Notes: generated by a model not told the origin, from the sequence alone. Numbered from the stretch's first letter, positions 16,220 to 24,903 are shown. The stretch: 43,062 nucleotides of DNA from Clostridiales bacterium (GCA_022772585.1 JALEZN010000038.1:1-43062), one strand, 5' to 3'. Numbers and translations: made by a program.

Positions 16220-16272
16220 GGCCGGGGGCGGCGCTGTCCGTCCCCGGCCGCGGACCTTCCGGTCCGCCGTTT
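16220..16272 (+). terminator. Two hairpins between permease and xdhA
   Basis: GGCCGGGG (16220-16227) pairs with CCCCGGCC (16242-16249). A second stem, GCGGACC-TTCC-GGTCCGC (16250-16267), is followed by CGTTTTCG. This may partly terminate or stabilise the upstream message so that xdh is made at a different level. There is no long T-run. Confidence 0.45.
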
Positions 16273-16355
16273 TCGCCGGCGGCCCCTCCGGGCCGTCAGC
16301 GAAAGCGAATTTCCCACCCCATTTCACAGACCCACTCTGAAAGGAGCGATACCAT

Positions 16356-18650
16356 ATGGCAGTTGGTAAATCCGTCCTCCGGGTGGACGCCCGGGACAAG
16401 GTCACCGGCAGCGCCAAGTACACCTCCGATCTGGAGCCCCGCGAGTTTCTGGTAGCCAAAGTCGTACACAGCACCATTGCCTCCGGCGTGGTGAAGGCCT
16501 TCCATCTGGAGGAGGCTCTGGCCGTCCCCGGCGTGGTCAAGATCGTTACCTGCTTCGACGTGCCCGATGTCCAGTTCCCCACCCCCGGCCATCCCTGGTC
16601 CGTGGAAAAGGCCCACCAGGATGTGGCCGACCGCAAACTGCTCAACCGCCGGGTGCGGTTCTACGGCGACGACATCGCCGCCATCGTGGCAGAGGACAAT
16701 GTGGCCGCCGACCGGGCCGCCCGCCTCATCAAGGTGGATTATGAGACCTATGAGCCCTACGTCACGGTGGAGCAGGCCACCGCCCCCGGCGCCGTCCCCG
16801 TCCATGAGGAGAAGCCGGACAACATCCTGGCCCACTCCGGCTTCCGGCTGGGCGATATGAGCTATGAGGAGGCCGCCGCCTCCGAGGAGGGCCTGGTCAC
16901 CGTCAGCAAGACCTACCGCACCCAGACCGTCCAGCACTCCCACATCGAGCTGCCCAACTCCTTTGCCTGGCAGGCCGACGGGAAGATCAACGTGGTCACC
17001 TCCACCCAGATCCCCCACATCGTCCGCCGGGTCATCGGCCAGGCCACCGGTGTGCCCTGGGGCAGCATCCGGGTCATCAAGCCCTACATCGGCGGCGGCT
17101 TCGGCAACAAGCAGGACGTGCTCTATGAGCCCCTCAATGTCTGGCTCTCCCTCCAGGTGGGGGGCCGTCCGGTAAAGCTGGAGGTCTCCCGTGAAGAGAC
17201 CTTCGCCTCCACCCGGGTCCGCCACGCCATCACCTTCCATGTCTCCGGCGCCGTCCGGCCTGACGGCCGCATCGTGGCCCGGAAGTGCGAGGCCCTGTCC
17301 AACCAGGGCGGTTACGCCTCCCACGGCCACGCCATCGTGGCCAACGCCATCAACGGCTTCAAGCAGCTCTACCGGGATGAGAAGGCCCTGGAGTGCGAGG
17401 CCAGCACGGTGTACACCAACATCGCCGTGGGCGGCGCCATGCGGGGCTACGGCATCCCCCAATCCTGCTTCGCCACCGAGTGCCTGGCCGACGATCTGGC
17501 CCGTGCCATCGGCATGGACCCGCTGGAGTTCCGCCTGAAAAACTGCATGGAGAGCGGCTATGAGGATCCCCATACCCACGTGAAGTTCAACAGCTACGGC
17601 CTGAAGGCCGCCATCGAAAAGGGCCGTGAGATCATCGGCTGGGATGCGCTGCGGGAGAAGTACCGGGATCAGACCGGCCCCATCCGCCGGGGCGTGGGCA
17701 TGTCCATCTTCTGCTACAAGACCGGCGTACATCCCATCTCGCTGGAGACTGCCTCCTGCCGCATGGTGCTCCATCAGGACGGCTCGGTTCAGGTCCAGAT
17801 GGGCGCCACCGAGATCGGCCAGGGCGCGGACACCGTCTTTTCCCAGATGGCCAGCGAGGCCACCGGCATTTCCCTGGAAAAGATCCACATCTCCACCGTC
17901 CAAGACACCGATATCACCCCCTTCGACACCGGCGCCTACGCCTCCCGCCAGACCTATGTCAGCGGCATGGCCGTGAAAAAGACCGGCGCGTCCCTCAAGC
18001 GGAAGATCCTGGACTACGCCGCCTACGCCCTGCGTTACCCGGTGGAGAACCTGGACCTCCGGGAGGATCAGATCGTGGATACCGTCACGGGAGCGGTCCT
18101 GCGCCCGGTGGCCGACGTGGCGGTGGAGGCCTTCTACAGCCTGGACCGCTCGGTCCACATCACCGCCGAGGAGACCTCCCACTGCAAGATTAACACCTTT
18201 GCCAGCGGCTGCTGCTTTGCCGAGGTGGAGGTGGATATCCCCCTGGGCAAGGTGAAGGTCCTCAACATCGTCAACGTCCACGACTCGGGCACCCTCATCA
18301 ATCCCCAGCTGGCCGCGGCCCAGGTCCACGGCGGCATGAGCATGGGACTGGGCTACGCCCTGAGCGAGGAGCTGCTCTTCGACGCCAAGGGCAAACCTTT
18401 GAACAACAACTTGCTGGACTACAAGCTCCCCACGGCCATGGATACCCCCGACCTGCAGGCCGCCTTTGTGGAGGTGCCCGACCCCACCGGCCCCTACGGG
18501 AACAAGGCCCTGGGCGAGCCCCCCGCCATCCCCGGCGCGCCGGCCATCCGCAACGCGGTGCTCCACGCCACCGGCGTGGCCATCGACAGTCTGCCCCTCA
18601 GCCCCCAGAAGCTGGTGGAGGCCTTTGCCGCCGCCGGGCTCATCGACTAA
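16356..18650 (+). CDS. xdhA: Xanthine dehydrogenase, molybdenum-binding subunit
   Basis: A 764-aa molybdopterin subunit starting at ATG 16356 behind AAAGGAGC. It oxidises hypoxanthine and xanthine (or works in reverse on urate in anaerobes) with XdhB and XdhC. Visible family motifs: G-S-A-K-Y-T-S-D near the start, I-G-G-G-F-G-N-K-Q-D (about 246), G-G-A-M-R-G-Y-G-I-P-Q with the active-site Arg (about 362), A-T-E-I-G-Q-G-A-D-T (about 485), and near the C-terminus L-G-E-P-P-A-I-P with the catalytic Glu. The length fits E. coli-type XdhA (about 750 aa). It starts a tight xdhABC block, 15 bp before xdhB. Confidence 0.95.
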   Translation: MAVGKSVLRVDARDKVTGSAKYTSDLEPREFLVAKVVHSTIASGVVKAFHLEEALAVPGVVKIVTCFDVPDVQFPTPGHPWSVEKAHQDVADRKLLNRRVRFYGDDIAAIVAEDNVAADRAARLIKVDYETYEPYVTVEQATAPGAVPVHEEKPDNILAHSGFRLGDMSYEEAAASEEGLVTVSKTYRTQTVQHSHIELPNSFAWQADGKINVVTSTQIPHIVRRVIGQATGVPWGSIRVIKPYIGGGFGNKQDVLYEPLNVWLSLQVGGRPVKLEVSREETFASTRVRHAITFHVSGAVRPDGRIVARKCEALSNQGGYASHGHAIVANAINGFKQLYRDEKALECEASTVYTNIAVGGAMRGYGIPQSCFATECLADDLARAIGMDPLEFRLKNCMESGYEDPHTHVKFNSYGLKAAIEKGREIIGWDALREKYRDQTGPIRRGVGMSIFCYKTGVHPISLETASCRMVLHQDGSVQVQMGATEIGQGADTVFSQMASEATGISLEKIHISTVQDTDITPFDTGAYASRQTYVSGMAVKKTGASLKRKILDYAAYALRYPVENLDLREDQIVDTVTGAVLRPVADVAVEAFYSLDRSVHITAEETSHCKINTFASGCCFAEVEVDIPLGKVKVLNIVNVHDSGTLINPQLAAAQVHGGMSMGLGYALSEELLFDAKGKPLNNNLLDYKLPTAMDTPDLQAAFVEVPDPTGPYGNKALGEPPAIPGAPAIRNAVLHATGVAIDSLPLSPQKLVEAFAAAGLID

Positions 18651-18665
18651 AGGAGGGTCATCTGT

Positions 18666-19553
18666 ATGTATGATATTGAACGGTATTATCAGGCCTCCGG
18701 CGTGGCCGACGCCGTTGCCGCCCTTGGCCGTGACCCGGAAGCCCAGCTCATCGCCGGCGGCACCGACGTGCTCATCCAGACCCGGGAGGGCCGCCGGGCG
18801 GGCTGCCATCTGGTGAGCCTCCACGGTCTGGAGGAGCTGCGGCAGATCCGTGTGAAGGAGGACGGCGCCATCGTCATCGGCTCGGGCTGCACCTTCTCCG
18901 AGATCACCAACTCCCCCCTGCTCCGTCCCCGGATCAACATGCTGTGTCAGGCGGTGGACCAGGTGGGCAGCCCCCAGATCCGCAACATGGGCACCATCGG
19001 CGGCAACGTGTGCAACGGCGTCACCAGCGCCGACAGCGCCCCCTCCCTCATGGCCCTCAACGCCGTGATGGAGCTTCAGGGCCCCGACGGGACGCGGCGG
19101 GTGCCCATCTCGGAGTGGTACGCCGGCCCCGGCAAGACCGTCCGGCAGCACGACGAGGTCCTCACCGCTGTGCGCATCGCCCCGGAAAACTATCAGGGCT
19201 ACAGCGGCCATTACATCAAGTACGGCAAGCGGGAGGCCATGGAGATCTCCACCCTGGGCTGCGCCGTCCTTCTCAAGCTCTCGGCCGATCAGACTACGGT
19301 GGAGGATATCCGCATCGCTTTCGGCGTAGCGGCCCCCACCCCGGTCCGCTGCCCCAAAACCGAGGCCCTGGTCACCGGCCGCGCCCTCAGCGCCGAACTG
19401 GTGAAGGAGCTGGGAGAGAACATCCTCACCGAGATCAACCCCAGAGACAGCTGGCGGGCCTCCCGTGCCTTCCGGCTGCAGATCGCCAGGGAGATCAGCC
19501 GCCGGGCCTTCCTCCAGGCGGTCCAGTTTGCGGGAGGTGACATCCATGCTTAG
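18666..19553 (+). CDS. xdhB: Xanthine dehydrogenase, FAD-binding subunit
   Basis: A 295-aa FAD_binding_5 plus CO_deh_flav_C protein. The FAD loop is L-I-A-G-G-T-D-V-L (about 30-38), and the second flavin motif is M-G-T-I-G-G-N-V-C-N-G (about 110-120). It passes electrons from the Fe-S subunit to NAD+. Its ribosome binding site AAAGGAGG lies just after the xdhA stop. Its 3' end overlaps the start of xdhC by 8 bp, so translation is coupled and equal stoichiometry is expected. Confidence 0.95.
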   Translation: MYDIERYYQASGVADAVAALGRDPEAQLIAGGTDVLIQTREGRRAGCHLVSLHGLEELRQIRVKEDGAIVIGSGCTFSEITNSPLLRPRINMLCQAVDQVGSPQIRNMGTIGGNVCNGVTSADSAPSLMALNAVMELQGPDGTRRVPISEWYAGPGKTVRQHDEVLTAVRIAPENYQGYSGHYIKYGKREAMEISTLGCAVLLKLSADQTTVEDIRIAFGVAAPTPVRCPKTEALVTGRALSAELVKELGENILTEINPRDSWRASRAFRLQIAREISRRAFLQAVQFAGGDIHA

Positions 19554-20037
19554 CATCATCCATGTGAAGGTCAACGGAAAAGAAGAGGAGCTGGCGGTGG
19601 ATACCCGGGAGTGTCTGACCGACACCCTGCGGGACCGGCTGGGCCTCACCAGCGTGAAAAAGGGCTGCGAGGTGGGCGAGTGCGGCGCCTGCACCGTCCT
19701 GGTGGACGGAAAGGCCGTCAACTCCTGCTGCTACCTCAGCGTCTGGGCCGACGGCCGCAGCGTCCTCACCGTGGAGGGCATCAAGGGCCCCAACGGCGAG
19801 CTCTCCCCCATCCAGACCGCCTTTATCGAGGAGGCCGCCGTCCAGTGCGGCTTCTGCACCCCCGGCCTTATCATGACCGCGGTGGAGATCGTGGGCACCA
19901 ACAAGCAGTATAACCGGGACGAGCTGCGCAAGCTCATCTCGGGCCACCTGTGCCGCTGCACCGGCTATGAGAACATCCTCAACGCCATGGAGCGCATCGT
20001 GGCGGAGAACCTGGCGCGTCAGAACAAGCTGAACTGA
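19546..20037 (+). CDS. xdhC: Xanthine dehydrogenase, 2Fe-2S subunit
   Basis: A 163-aa protein from ATG 19546 (GGGAGGTG upstream); a longer frame to 19465 lies inside xdhB and is not used. It binds two [2Fe-2S] clusters: the plant-type set G-C-E-V-G-E-C-G-A-C-T (Cys41, 46, 49) plus Cys61, and the C-terminal set C-G-F-C-T-P-G (Cys101, 104) with H-L-C-R-C-T-G-Y (Cys136, 138). It carries electrons from the Mo centre to FAD. Named XdhC here in the E. coli sense (Fe-S subunit), not the XdhC maturation factor, which is absent from this window. Confidence 0.95.
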   Translation: MLSIIHVKVNGKEEELAVDTRECLTDTLRDRLGLTSVKKGCEVGECGACTVLVDGKAVNSCCYLSVWADGRSVLTVEGIKGPNGELSPIQTAFIEEAAVQCGFCTPGLIMTAVEIVGTNKQYNRDELRKLISGHLCRCTGYENILNAMERIVAENLARQNKLN

Positions 20038-20041
20038 CCGG

Positions 20042-20073
20042 AGCCGCGGGGGACCATCCGGTCCTCCGCGGCT
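20042..20073 (+). terminator. Intra-operon hairpin before ade
   Basis: AGCCGCGGGGGACC, loop ATCC, GGTCCTCCGCGGCT: 14 bp with one G-U pair, followed only by TTTC. It may be a partial terminator or a 3'-end protector of the xdh message, setting ade expression lower than xdhABC. Confidence 0.5.
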
Positions 20074-20100
20074 TTCACCATGCTGGAAAGGAGCACTGTC

Positions 20101-21903
20101 ATGCAAAACGTCTACTGCCGCACTCCCCTTTGGAAGGCCACCCGCACCCTGGCCGCCGTGGCCCAGGGTTCCGCACCGGCCGAGCTGGTCATCCGCAACG
20201 CCACCCTGGTCAACGTGTGCACCGGCGAGCTGCAGGAGCACACCGACGTAGCCTGTGCCATGGGCCGCATCGCCTATGTAGGTCCTGACGCCTCCCACTG
20301 CATCGGACCGGATACCGACGTGACCGACGCCGGCGGCGCCTACCTGGCACCCGGCCTTCTGGACGGGCACATTCACATTGAGTCCTCCATGATGACCCCC
20401 CGGAATTTCGCCCGGGCCGTCCTGCCCCACGGCACCACCGGCGTCTACCACGACCCCCACGAGATCTGCAACGTGCTGGGGCCCCGGGGCGTGGAGTTCA
20501 TGATGGAGGACGCCGCCGCCACCCCCCTCAAGGCCATGCTCACCATGCCCTCCTGCGTCCCCGCCGTCCCCGGCTTTGAGGATACCGGCGGCTTCGTGGG
20601 CCCCGCCGAGGTAGCCGCCTCCATGGCCGACGGGCGCACCGTGGGCCTGGGCGAGATGATGAACTACCCCGGCATCCTCTCCGGTTCCGACCACGCCCAC
20701 GACATCGTGGGCGAGACTCTGAAAGCGGGCAAGACCGTCACCGGCCACTACTCGGTGCCCGAAACTGACCGGGGCCTCAACGCCTATATCGCCTCCGGCA
20801 TCCGCTGCTGCCATGAGTCCACCCGGGCGGAGGACGCCCTGGCCAAGATGCGTCTGGGCATGTACGCCATGCTGCGGGAGGGCTCCGGCTGGCGGGACCT
20901 GCACGAGGTCATCCGCTCGGTGACCGAGCACCGGGTAGACCGGCGCTTCGCCGTCCTCATCACCGACGACGCCCATCCTCACACCCTGATGGAGGAGGGC
21001 CATCTGGACCGGCTCCTCCGCCGGGCGGTGCAGGAGGGTCTGGACCCGGTGTCCGCCATCCAGATGGTGACTATCAACTGCGCCCAGTGCTTCCAGATGG
21101 ACCACGAGCTGGGCTCGGTCACCCCGGGCAAATGCGCCGACATGGTGCTCTTCGCCGACCTGAAGGATTTTGTGGTCCAAAAGGTCTTTGTGGACGGCGT
21201 GCTGGTGGCCCGGGACGGCGCCCTCACCGCCCCCATCCCCGAGGGGGACTGTCCCGACTGGGCCCGTTCCACCGTCCGGCTCAGCCCGGTGAAGCCGGAG
21301 GACTTCCGCTTTGCCGCCCCCTCTGACGCACCCCAGCGGGTGCGGGCCATCGGCGTCATGGGCGGCAAGGTGCCCGACGTGGAGCGCATCGTCACCCTCA
21401 CCCCCAGAGACGGCGCTCTGGGGGCCGATCCTGCCCAGGACATCCTCAAGGCGGTGGTCTTCGAGCGGCACAAGGGCACCGGCACCAGGGGCATGGGCTT
21501 TGTCCACGGCTTCGGCATCTCCGGCGGCGCCATGGCCTCCACCGTGGCCCACGACGCCCACAATCTGCTGGTGGTGGGCTCCAATGACGCCGACATGGCC
21601 CTGGCTGCCAACACCCTCATCGCCTCCCAGGGCGGTATGTGCGTGGTGAAGGACGGCAAGGTCCTGGGCCACATCCCGCTGCCCATCGCCGGGCTCATGG
21701 GCGAGGGCGCCCCGGAGGAGATGGCCGCTCTGGCCGACGCTCTGGGCCGGGCCTGGACCGGAATCGGATGCACCCTTCCCTCCCCCTTCATGACCATGGC
21801 TCTCATCCCCCTGGCCTGCATCCCCGACCTGCGCCTGACCAACCGCGGCCTGGTGGACTGCCGTACCTATACGATGACCTCCGTTTTGGCGGACGAGGCG
21901 TAA
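20101..21903 (+). CDS. ade: Adenine deaminase
   Basis: A 600-aa adenine deaminase of the AdeC/Ade amidohydrolase type; ATG 20101 behind GGAAAGGAGC (an in-frame ATG at 20080 lacks a site). It converts adenine to hypoxanthine plus ammonia. Motifs: G-L-L-D-G-H-I-H-I-E-S-S-M-M (metal HxH), G-T-T-G-V-Y-H-D-P-H-E-I-C-N-V, P-S-C-V-P-A, G-L-G-E-M-M-N-Y-P-G, T-G-H-Y-S-V-P and I-T-D-D-A-H-P-H. A C-terminal adenine deaminase domain follows from about residue 415. It closes the pathway: adenine to hypoxanthine to xanthine through XdhABC. A perfect terminator follows. Confidence 0.95.
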   Translation: MQNVYCRTPLWKATRTLAAVAQGSAPAELVIRNATLVNVCTGELQEHTDVACAMGRIAYVGPDASHCIGPDTDVTDAGGAYLAPGLLDGHIHIESSMMTPRNFARAVLPHGTTGVYHDPHEICNVLGPRGVEFMMEDAAATPLKAMLTMPSCVPAVPGFEDTGGFVGPAEVAASMADGRTVGLGEMMNYPGILSGSDHAHDIVGETLKAGKTVTGHYSVPETDRGLNAYIASGIRCCHESTRAEDALAKMRLGMYAMLREGSGWRDLHEVIRSVTEHRVDRRFAVLITDDAHPHTLMEEGHLDRLLRRAVQEGLDPVSAIQMVTINCAQCFQMDHELGSVTPGKCADMVLFADLKDFVVQKVFVDGVLVARDGALTAPIPEGDCPDWARSTVRLSPVKPEDFRFAAPSDAPQRVRAIGVMGGKVPDVERIVTLTPRDGALGADPAQDILKAVVFERHKGTGTRGMGFVHGFGISGGAMASTVAHDAHNLLVVGSNDADMALAANTLIASQGGMCVVKDGKVLGHIPLPIAGLMGEGAPEEMAALADALGRAWTGIGCTLPSPFMTMALIPLACIPDLRLTNRGLVDCRTYTMTSVLADEA

Positions 21904-21921
21904 GCAAAACGAAATAAAGCA

Positions 21922-21959
21922 AGACCGCGGCGGACGCAAACGTCCGCCGCGGTCTGTTT
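21922..21959. terminator. Bidirectional terminator of the purine operon
   Basis: A perfect 15-bp stem, AGACCGCGGCGGACG / CGTCCGCCGCGGTCT, with loop CAAA, then GTTTTG. It lies between two convergent genes (ade rightward, Na/Pi transporter leftward) and can serve both. Confidence 0.85.
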
Positions 21960-21967
21960 TGTGTCGT

Positions 21968-23584
21968 TCAATTGGCGGGGCACAGGGCCTCGGCGATGTT
22001 GAGCATGTGGTCCAGCATCCGCTCGATATCGGTGAGGATCTCACTGTAGAGGATGCTCAGCTCGGGGTCCACGTTTCCGCTGCGCATCCGGCGGATCTGG
22101 GCGGCCCGGTACTGGCGGTTCTTGTCATCGCTGTCGGCCTCCAGGATCGTTACGGTATCCAGCGCCCGCTGGCGGTTGTTCTCGTCTTCAAAGTCGATGG
22201 CCAGCAGGGCGTGGGTGGCCAGGATACGCAGATTCTCCAGCTCCTGCATGGTCTCGTCGTCCATGTGGATGTGGCGCTTCTTCAGCGGCTCCAGATACTC
22301 GGCCATGTTCATGGCGTGGTCGCCGATGCGCTCGATATTGCCGCAGACGATGAGCATGCGGTTGAACCGTTCCGAGTCAGCCTCCGACATCTCGTGGGTG
22401 GCCATGTGGCCGATGACCCGGGTGATCTCCGCATTATAGAGGTCGATGTCCTCCTCCTGCCGTGCCACTTTACGCAGCTTCTCGGCGTCCCGGCCCATGA
22501 GGGCGTCGAATGCCAGCTCCACGTTTTCCCGGGCCAGGGCAAACATGGCGGCCTCCTGCTTCTGCAGTTCAGACAGGGCGATGGCGGTGGAGCCCATGCG
22601 GTGCTCGTCTACAAACACCATGCTGGAATCCCGGCCGTCTTTTCCCTCCCGTTCAGGCAGCAGGCGGCAGGCCAGGTCGGCCAGCCGGTCGCCGAAGGGC
22701 AGCAGTATCAGAGTAGTGACGATGTTGAATACAGTGTGGGTAGCGGCGATCTGGCCGGGCACACTGCCGGGCAGCAGGCTCTGCACCACCTCTACAAAGG
22801 GCGTCAGCAGGCAGATGGCGGTAAAGATGGCAGCACCGATAACGTTGAACATCAGGTGGATCAGAGTGGCGCGCTTGGCCTCCCGGTTGCCGCCCAATGA
22901 GGCGATAAACGCGGTGATACAGGTGCCGATATTCTGGCCGAAGAGGACAAAAACCGCGTTGTCCAGGCCGATCACGCCGCTGAGGGCCAGGGCCTGGAGA
23001 ATGCCGATGCTGGCCGAAGAGCTCTGGACCAGGGCAGTGAAGAGTGCGCCGGCCAGGATACCCAGCACCGGATTGGTAAAGCGGGTGAGCAGCTGCACGA
23101 AGGGCTCATAGTCCCGCAGAGGGGACATGGAGGAGCTCATCAGCTCCATGCCGATGAAAAGGATGCCCAGGCCGGCCACGATCTGGCCGATACAGTTGAC
23201 CTTCTGCTTTTTTACCATGGTCATGAGCACCACGCCCACAAAGGCCAGCAGCGGTGCGATCAGCCCCACGTCCAGAGCGATGAGCAGCCCGGTGACGGTG
23301 GTGCCGATATTGGCGCCCATGATGACGCCCACTGCCTGACGCAGGGTCATCAGTCCTGAATTGACGAAGCCCACCACCATCACTGTGGTGGCCGAGGAGC
23401 TCTGGATAACAGCGGTGATGCCCGCGCCCACCAGCATGCCCAGTACGCGGTTAGAGGTCAGCTTCTCCAAAATGGATTTCAGCCGGTCGCCGGCGGCGAT
23501 CTCCAATCCCTCGCTCATGATGTTCATGCCGTAGAGGAACAGGGCAAGTCCGCCGAACAGCATAAAGATGTCTTCCAGTCGCAT
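21968..23584 (-). CDS. Na+/phosphate cotransporter with PhoU-like tail
   Basis: A 538-aa protein, start chosen at ATG 23584 (AAAGGGAGATCAAGCC upstream; the frame to 23641 has no site). N-terminal half: two Na/Pi-cotransporter repeats with V-I-Q-S-S-S-A-T-T and V-Q-S-S-S-A-S, each followed by G-A-N-I-G-T-T or G-Q-N-I-G-T-C, inside helices. C-terminal about 200 residues: a helical PhoU-like domain (E-R-I-G-D-H-A-M-N motif). It imports phosphate in the NptA/YjbB family, though some members export it. A three-fold Pho-box-like repeat lies at its promoter, which supports phosphate control. Confidence 0.92.
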   Translation of the reverse strand: MRLEDIFMLFGGLALFLYGMNIMSEGLEIAAGDRLKSILEKLTSNRVLGMLVGAGITAVIQSSSATTVMVVGFVNSGLMTLRQAVGVIMGANIGTTVTGLLIALDVGLIAPLLAFVGVVLMTMVKKQKVNCIGQIVAGLGILFIGMELMSSSMSPLRDYEPFVQLLTRFTNPVLGILAGALFTALVQSSSASIGILQALALSGVIGLDNAVFVLFGQNIGTCITAFIASLGGNREAKRATLIHLMFNVIGAAIFTAICLLTPFVEVVQSLLPGSVPGQIAATHTVFNIVTTLILLPFGDRLADLACRLLPEREGKDGRDSSMVFVDEHRMGSTAIALSELQKQEAAMFALARENVELAFDALMGRDAEKLRKVARQEEDIDLYNAEITRVIGHMATHEMSEADSERFNRMLIVCGNIERIGDHAMNMAEYLEPLKKRHIHMDDETMQELENLRILATHALLAIDFEDENNRQRALDTVTILEADSDDKNRQYRAAQIRRMRSGNVDPELSILYSEILTDIERMLDHMLNIAEALCPAN

Positions 23585-23646
23585 GGCTTGATCTCCCTTT
23601 GCGGCACACGCCGCTCTCATTTCTATCCTTTTACTTTCCATGCGAT

Positions 23647-23675
23647 ATTATGACAAAACTTTTCGTGCTCTTCAA
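23647..23675 (-). promoter_or_regulatory. Promoter of the Na/Pi cotransporter gene
   Basis: On the minus strand TTGAAG (23675-23670), 17-bp spacer, CATAAT (23652-23647), about 60 bp upstream of the ATG at 23584. Confidence 0.65.
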
Positions 23676-23692
23676 GACAGCCCTGAAAGACC

Positions 23693-23720
23693 TTACATAG
23701 ATTTTACACAATCTTTACAA
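23693..23720 (-). promoter_or_regulatory. Candidate Pho box, three 11-bp-phased repeats
   Basis: On the plus strand TTACAT-N5-TTACAC-N5-TTACAA (23693, 23704, 23715), i.e. TGTAAA-type repeats on the gene's own strand. The TT(A/T)ACA repeat and 11-bp phase match PhoP-type boxes of Gram-positives. It sits 18 bp upstream of the -35, a suitable place for an activator. Confidence 0.65.
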
Positions 23721-23759
23721 AGTCCCTTCTCTGTCTCCGGTCTGTCCGCCTGATACGGA

Positions 23760-23794
23760 CAAAAAAGGGACCGGCGGTCACTTCCGCCAGTCCC
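23760..23794 (-). terminator. Terminator of trmB
   Basis: On the minus strand GGGACTGGCGG, loop, CCGCCGGTCCC, then TTTTTT. One mismatch in an 11-bp stem. It ends 12 bp after the trmB stop. Confidence 0.85.
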
Positions 23795-23805
23795 CGTTCT
23801 CTGAT

Positions 23806-24525
23806 TCAATCCTCCTGCTCCGGCGCCTCCGTGCTCCGCTCCCTGGGCTTGTCCAATGGGTCCACCCAGTTTTTCATCTCCTCCGGCAGGGGGCCCATGG
23901 TCCCCACGCAGCGGTTGATGGGCGTGCCCATATTGTGGAATTTCTCCTCATAGTCGGTCATCACACCGCAGATGCCGTTTGCATGCAGGTCCCGTGTCAC
24001 CTGGGACAGGGCAAAGCCCGCCTTGGGGAACTGGAAAAGGGACCACTCATAGAGATCGCGGTTGTCGGTCTTGAAGTGGATCTTCCCCCCTTCCCGCAGT
24101 ACCTGACGGTAGCGCATGAGAAAGTCGGTGTGGGTCAGGCGGCGCTTGCTGTGCCGGTTGGAGGGCCAAGGATCGCTGAAGTTCAGATAGATCAGGTCCA
24201 CCTCGCCGGGGGCGAAGTAGTCCCGCAGCCGGGCAGCGTCAGCGTCGATGAAGTAGACGTTGGTCAGCCCCATCTGCTCCGCCCGCTCCATGGCGATGAT
24301 CATGGCGTCGGCCACCCGCTCGATGGCCACGAACAGGCAGTCCGGGTTCCTGGCCGCCGTCTTGGCGGTGAAGCGGCCCTTGCCGCAGCCGATCTCCAGA
24401 CGCAGCTCACGGGCATCCGGCATCAGCTCCCGCCAGCGGCCCCGCCGGGCCTCCGGCTCCCGGATCAACAGCGCGGCGCAGCGCTCCATACGGTTTCCCA
24501 GGTTTGGTTTTTTCCTCATTCTCAT
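23806..24525 (-). CDS. trmB: tRNA (guanine-N7-)-methyltransferase
   Basis: A 239-aa SAM-dependent methyltransferase that makes m7G46 in tRNA variable loops. Motif I is L-R-L-E-I-G-C-G-K-G-R-F (about 41-52). The TrmB signature reads Y-L-N-F-S-D-P-W-P-S-N-R-H-S-K-R-R-L-T-H (about 112-131). F-K-T-D-N-R-D-L-Y-E-W-S and the C-terminal T-D-Y-E-E-K-F-H-N-M-G-T-P-I are family-conserved. It lies upstream of, and divergent from, the tRNA pair, a functional fit. Confidence 0.95.
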   Translation of the reverse strand: MRMRKKPNLGNRMERCAALLIREPEARRGRWRELMPDARELRLEIGCGKGRFTAKTAARNPDCLFVAIERVADAMIIAMERAEQMGLTNVYFIDADAARLRDYFAPGEVDLIYLNFSDPWPSNRHSKRRLTHTDFLMRYRQVLREGGKIHFKTDNRDLYEWSLFQFPKAGFALSQVTRDLHANGICGVMTDYEEKFHNMGTPINRCVGTMGPLPEEMKNWVDPLDKPRERSTEAPEQED

Positions 24526-24573
24526 CTCAGATGCTCACCTCTCGGAAGATATCATAACATATGAAATTTCCTC

Positions 24574-24602
24574 TTGCAATCCTGAGTGAAATGGTTTATA
24601 AT
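24574..24602 (+). promoter_or_regulatory. Promoter of the tRNA pair
   Basis: TTGCAA, 17-bp spacer, TATAAT (24597-24602), 48 bp before the first tRNA. The consensus -10 is as expected for stable RNA genes. Confidence 0.85.
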
Positions 24603-24650
24603 AAGCAACGTTGCGGCGGTCCTCACCAACGCAACACGGACAGGACCGAT

Positions 24651-24727
24651 CCGGGTGTAGCGAAGTTTGGTATCGCGCGTGGTTTGGGACCACGAGACCG
24701 CAGGTTCAAGTCCTGTCACCCGGACCA
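24651..24727 (+). tRNA. tRNA-Pro (UGG)
   Basis: A 77-nt cloverleaf: acceptor CCGGGTG / CACCCGG with A73 and encoded CCA; anticodon arm CGTGG-TTTGGGA-CCACG gives anticodon TGG; T-arm GCAGGTTCAAGTCCTGT. Confidence 0.96.
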
Positions 24728-24730
24728 TAT

Positions 24731-24818
24731 GCGCGAGTGGTGGAATTGGCAGACTCGCTAGATTCAGGTTCTAGTGTGCATTACGCACGTGCGGGTTCAA
24801 GTCCCGCCTCGCGCACCA
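24731..24818 (+). tRNA. tRNA-Leu (CAG)
   Basis: An 88-nt class II tRNA, 3 nt after tRNA-Pro. Acceptor GCGCGAG / CTCGCGC, A73 and encoded CCA. Anticodon arm CTAGA-TTCAGGT-TCTAG gives anticodon CAG. The long variable arm TGTGCATTACGCACG is typical of tRNA-Leu. Confidence 0.96.
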
Positions 24819-24844
24819 AAATGTGCTGCTGAAAGGCTGCACAG

Positions 24845-24876
24845 CGAAAACACCGCACTTTTGTGCGGTGTTTTCG
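24845..24876 (+). terminator. Terminator of the tRNA operon
   Basis: A perfect 14-bp stem, CGAAAACACCGCAC / GTGCGGTGTTTTCG, with a TTTT loop, 26 bp after tRNA-Leu. Confidence 0.8.
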
Positions 24877-24903
24877 TATATCCGGAGAAACATTCAAAAA
24901 ATT

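Noticed and set aside
16296-19721. Leftward open frame of 1,141 codons opposite xdhA and xdhB
   Set aside because: Shadow frame of the GC-rich xdh genes; Gly/Ala/His-rich translation, no family motifs, while the opposite strand encodes clear enzymes.
19495-22044. Leftward open frame of 849 codons opposite xdhC and ade
   Set aside because: Same reason: antisense of well-recognised genes, and it runs through the ade terminator.
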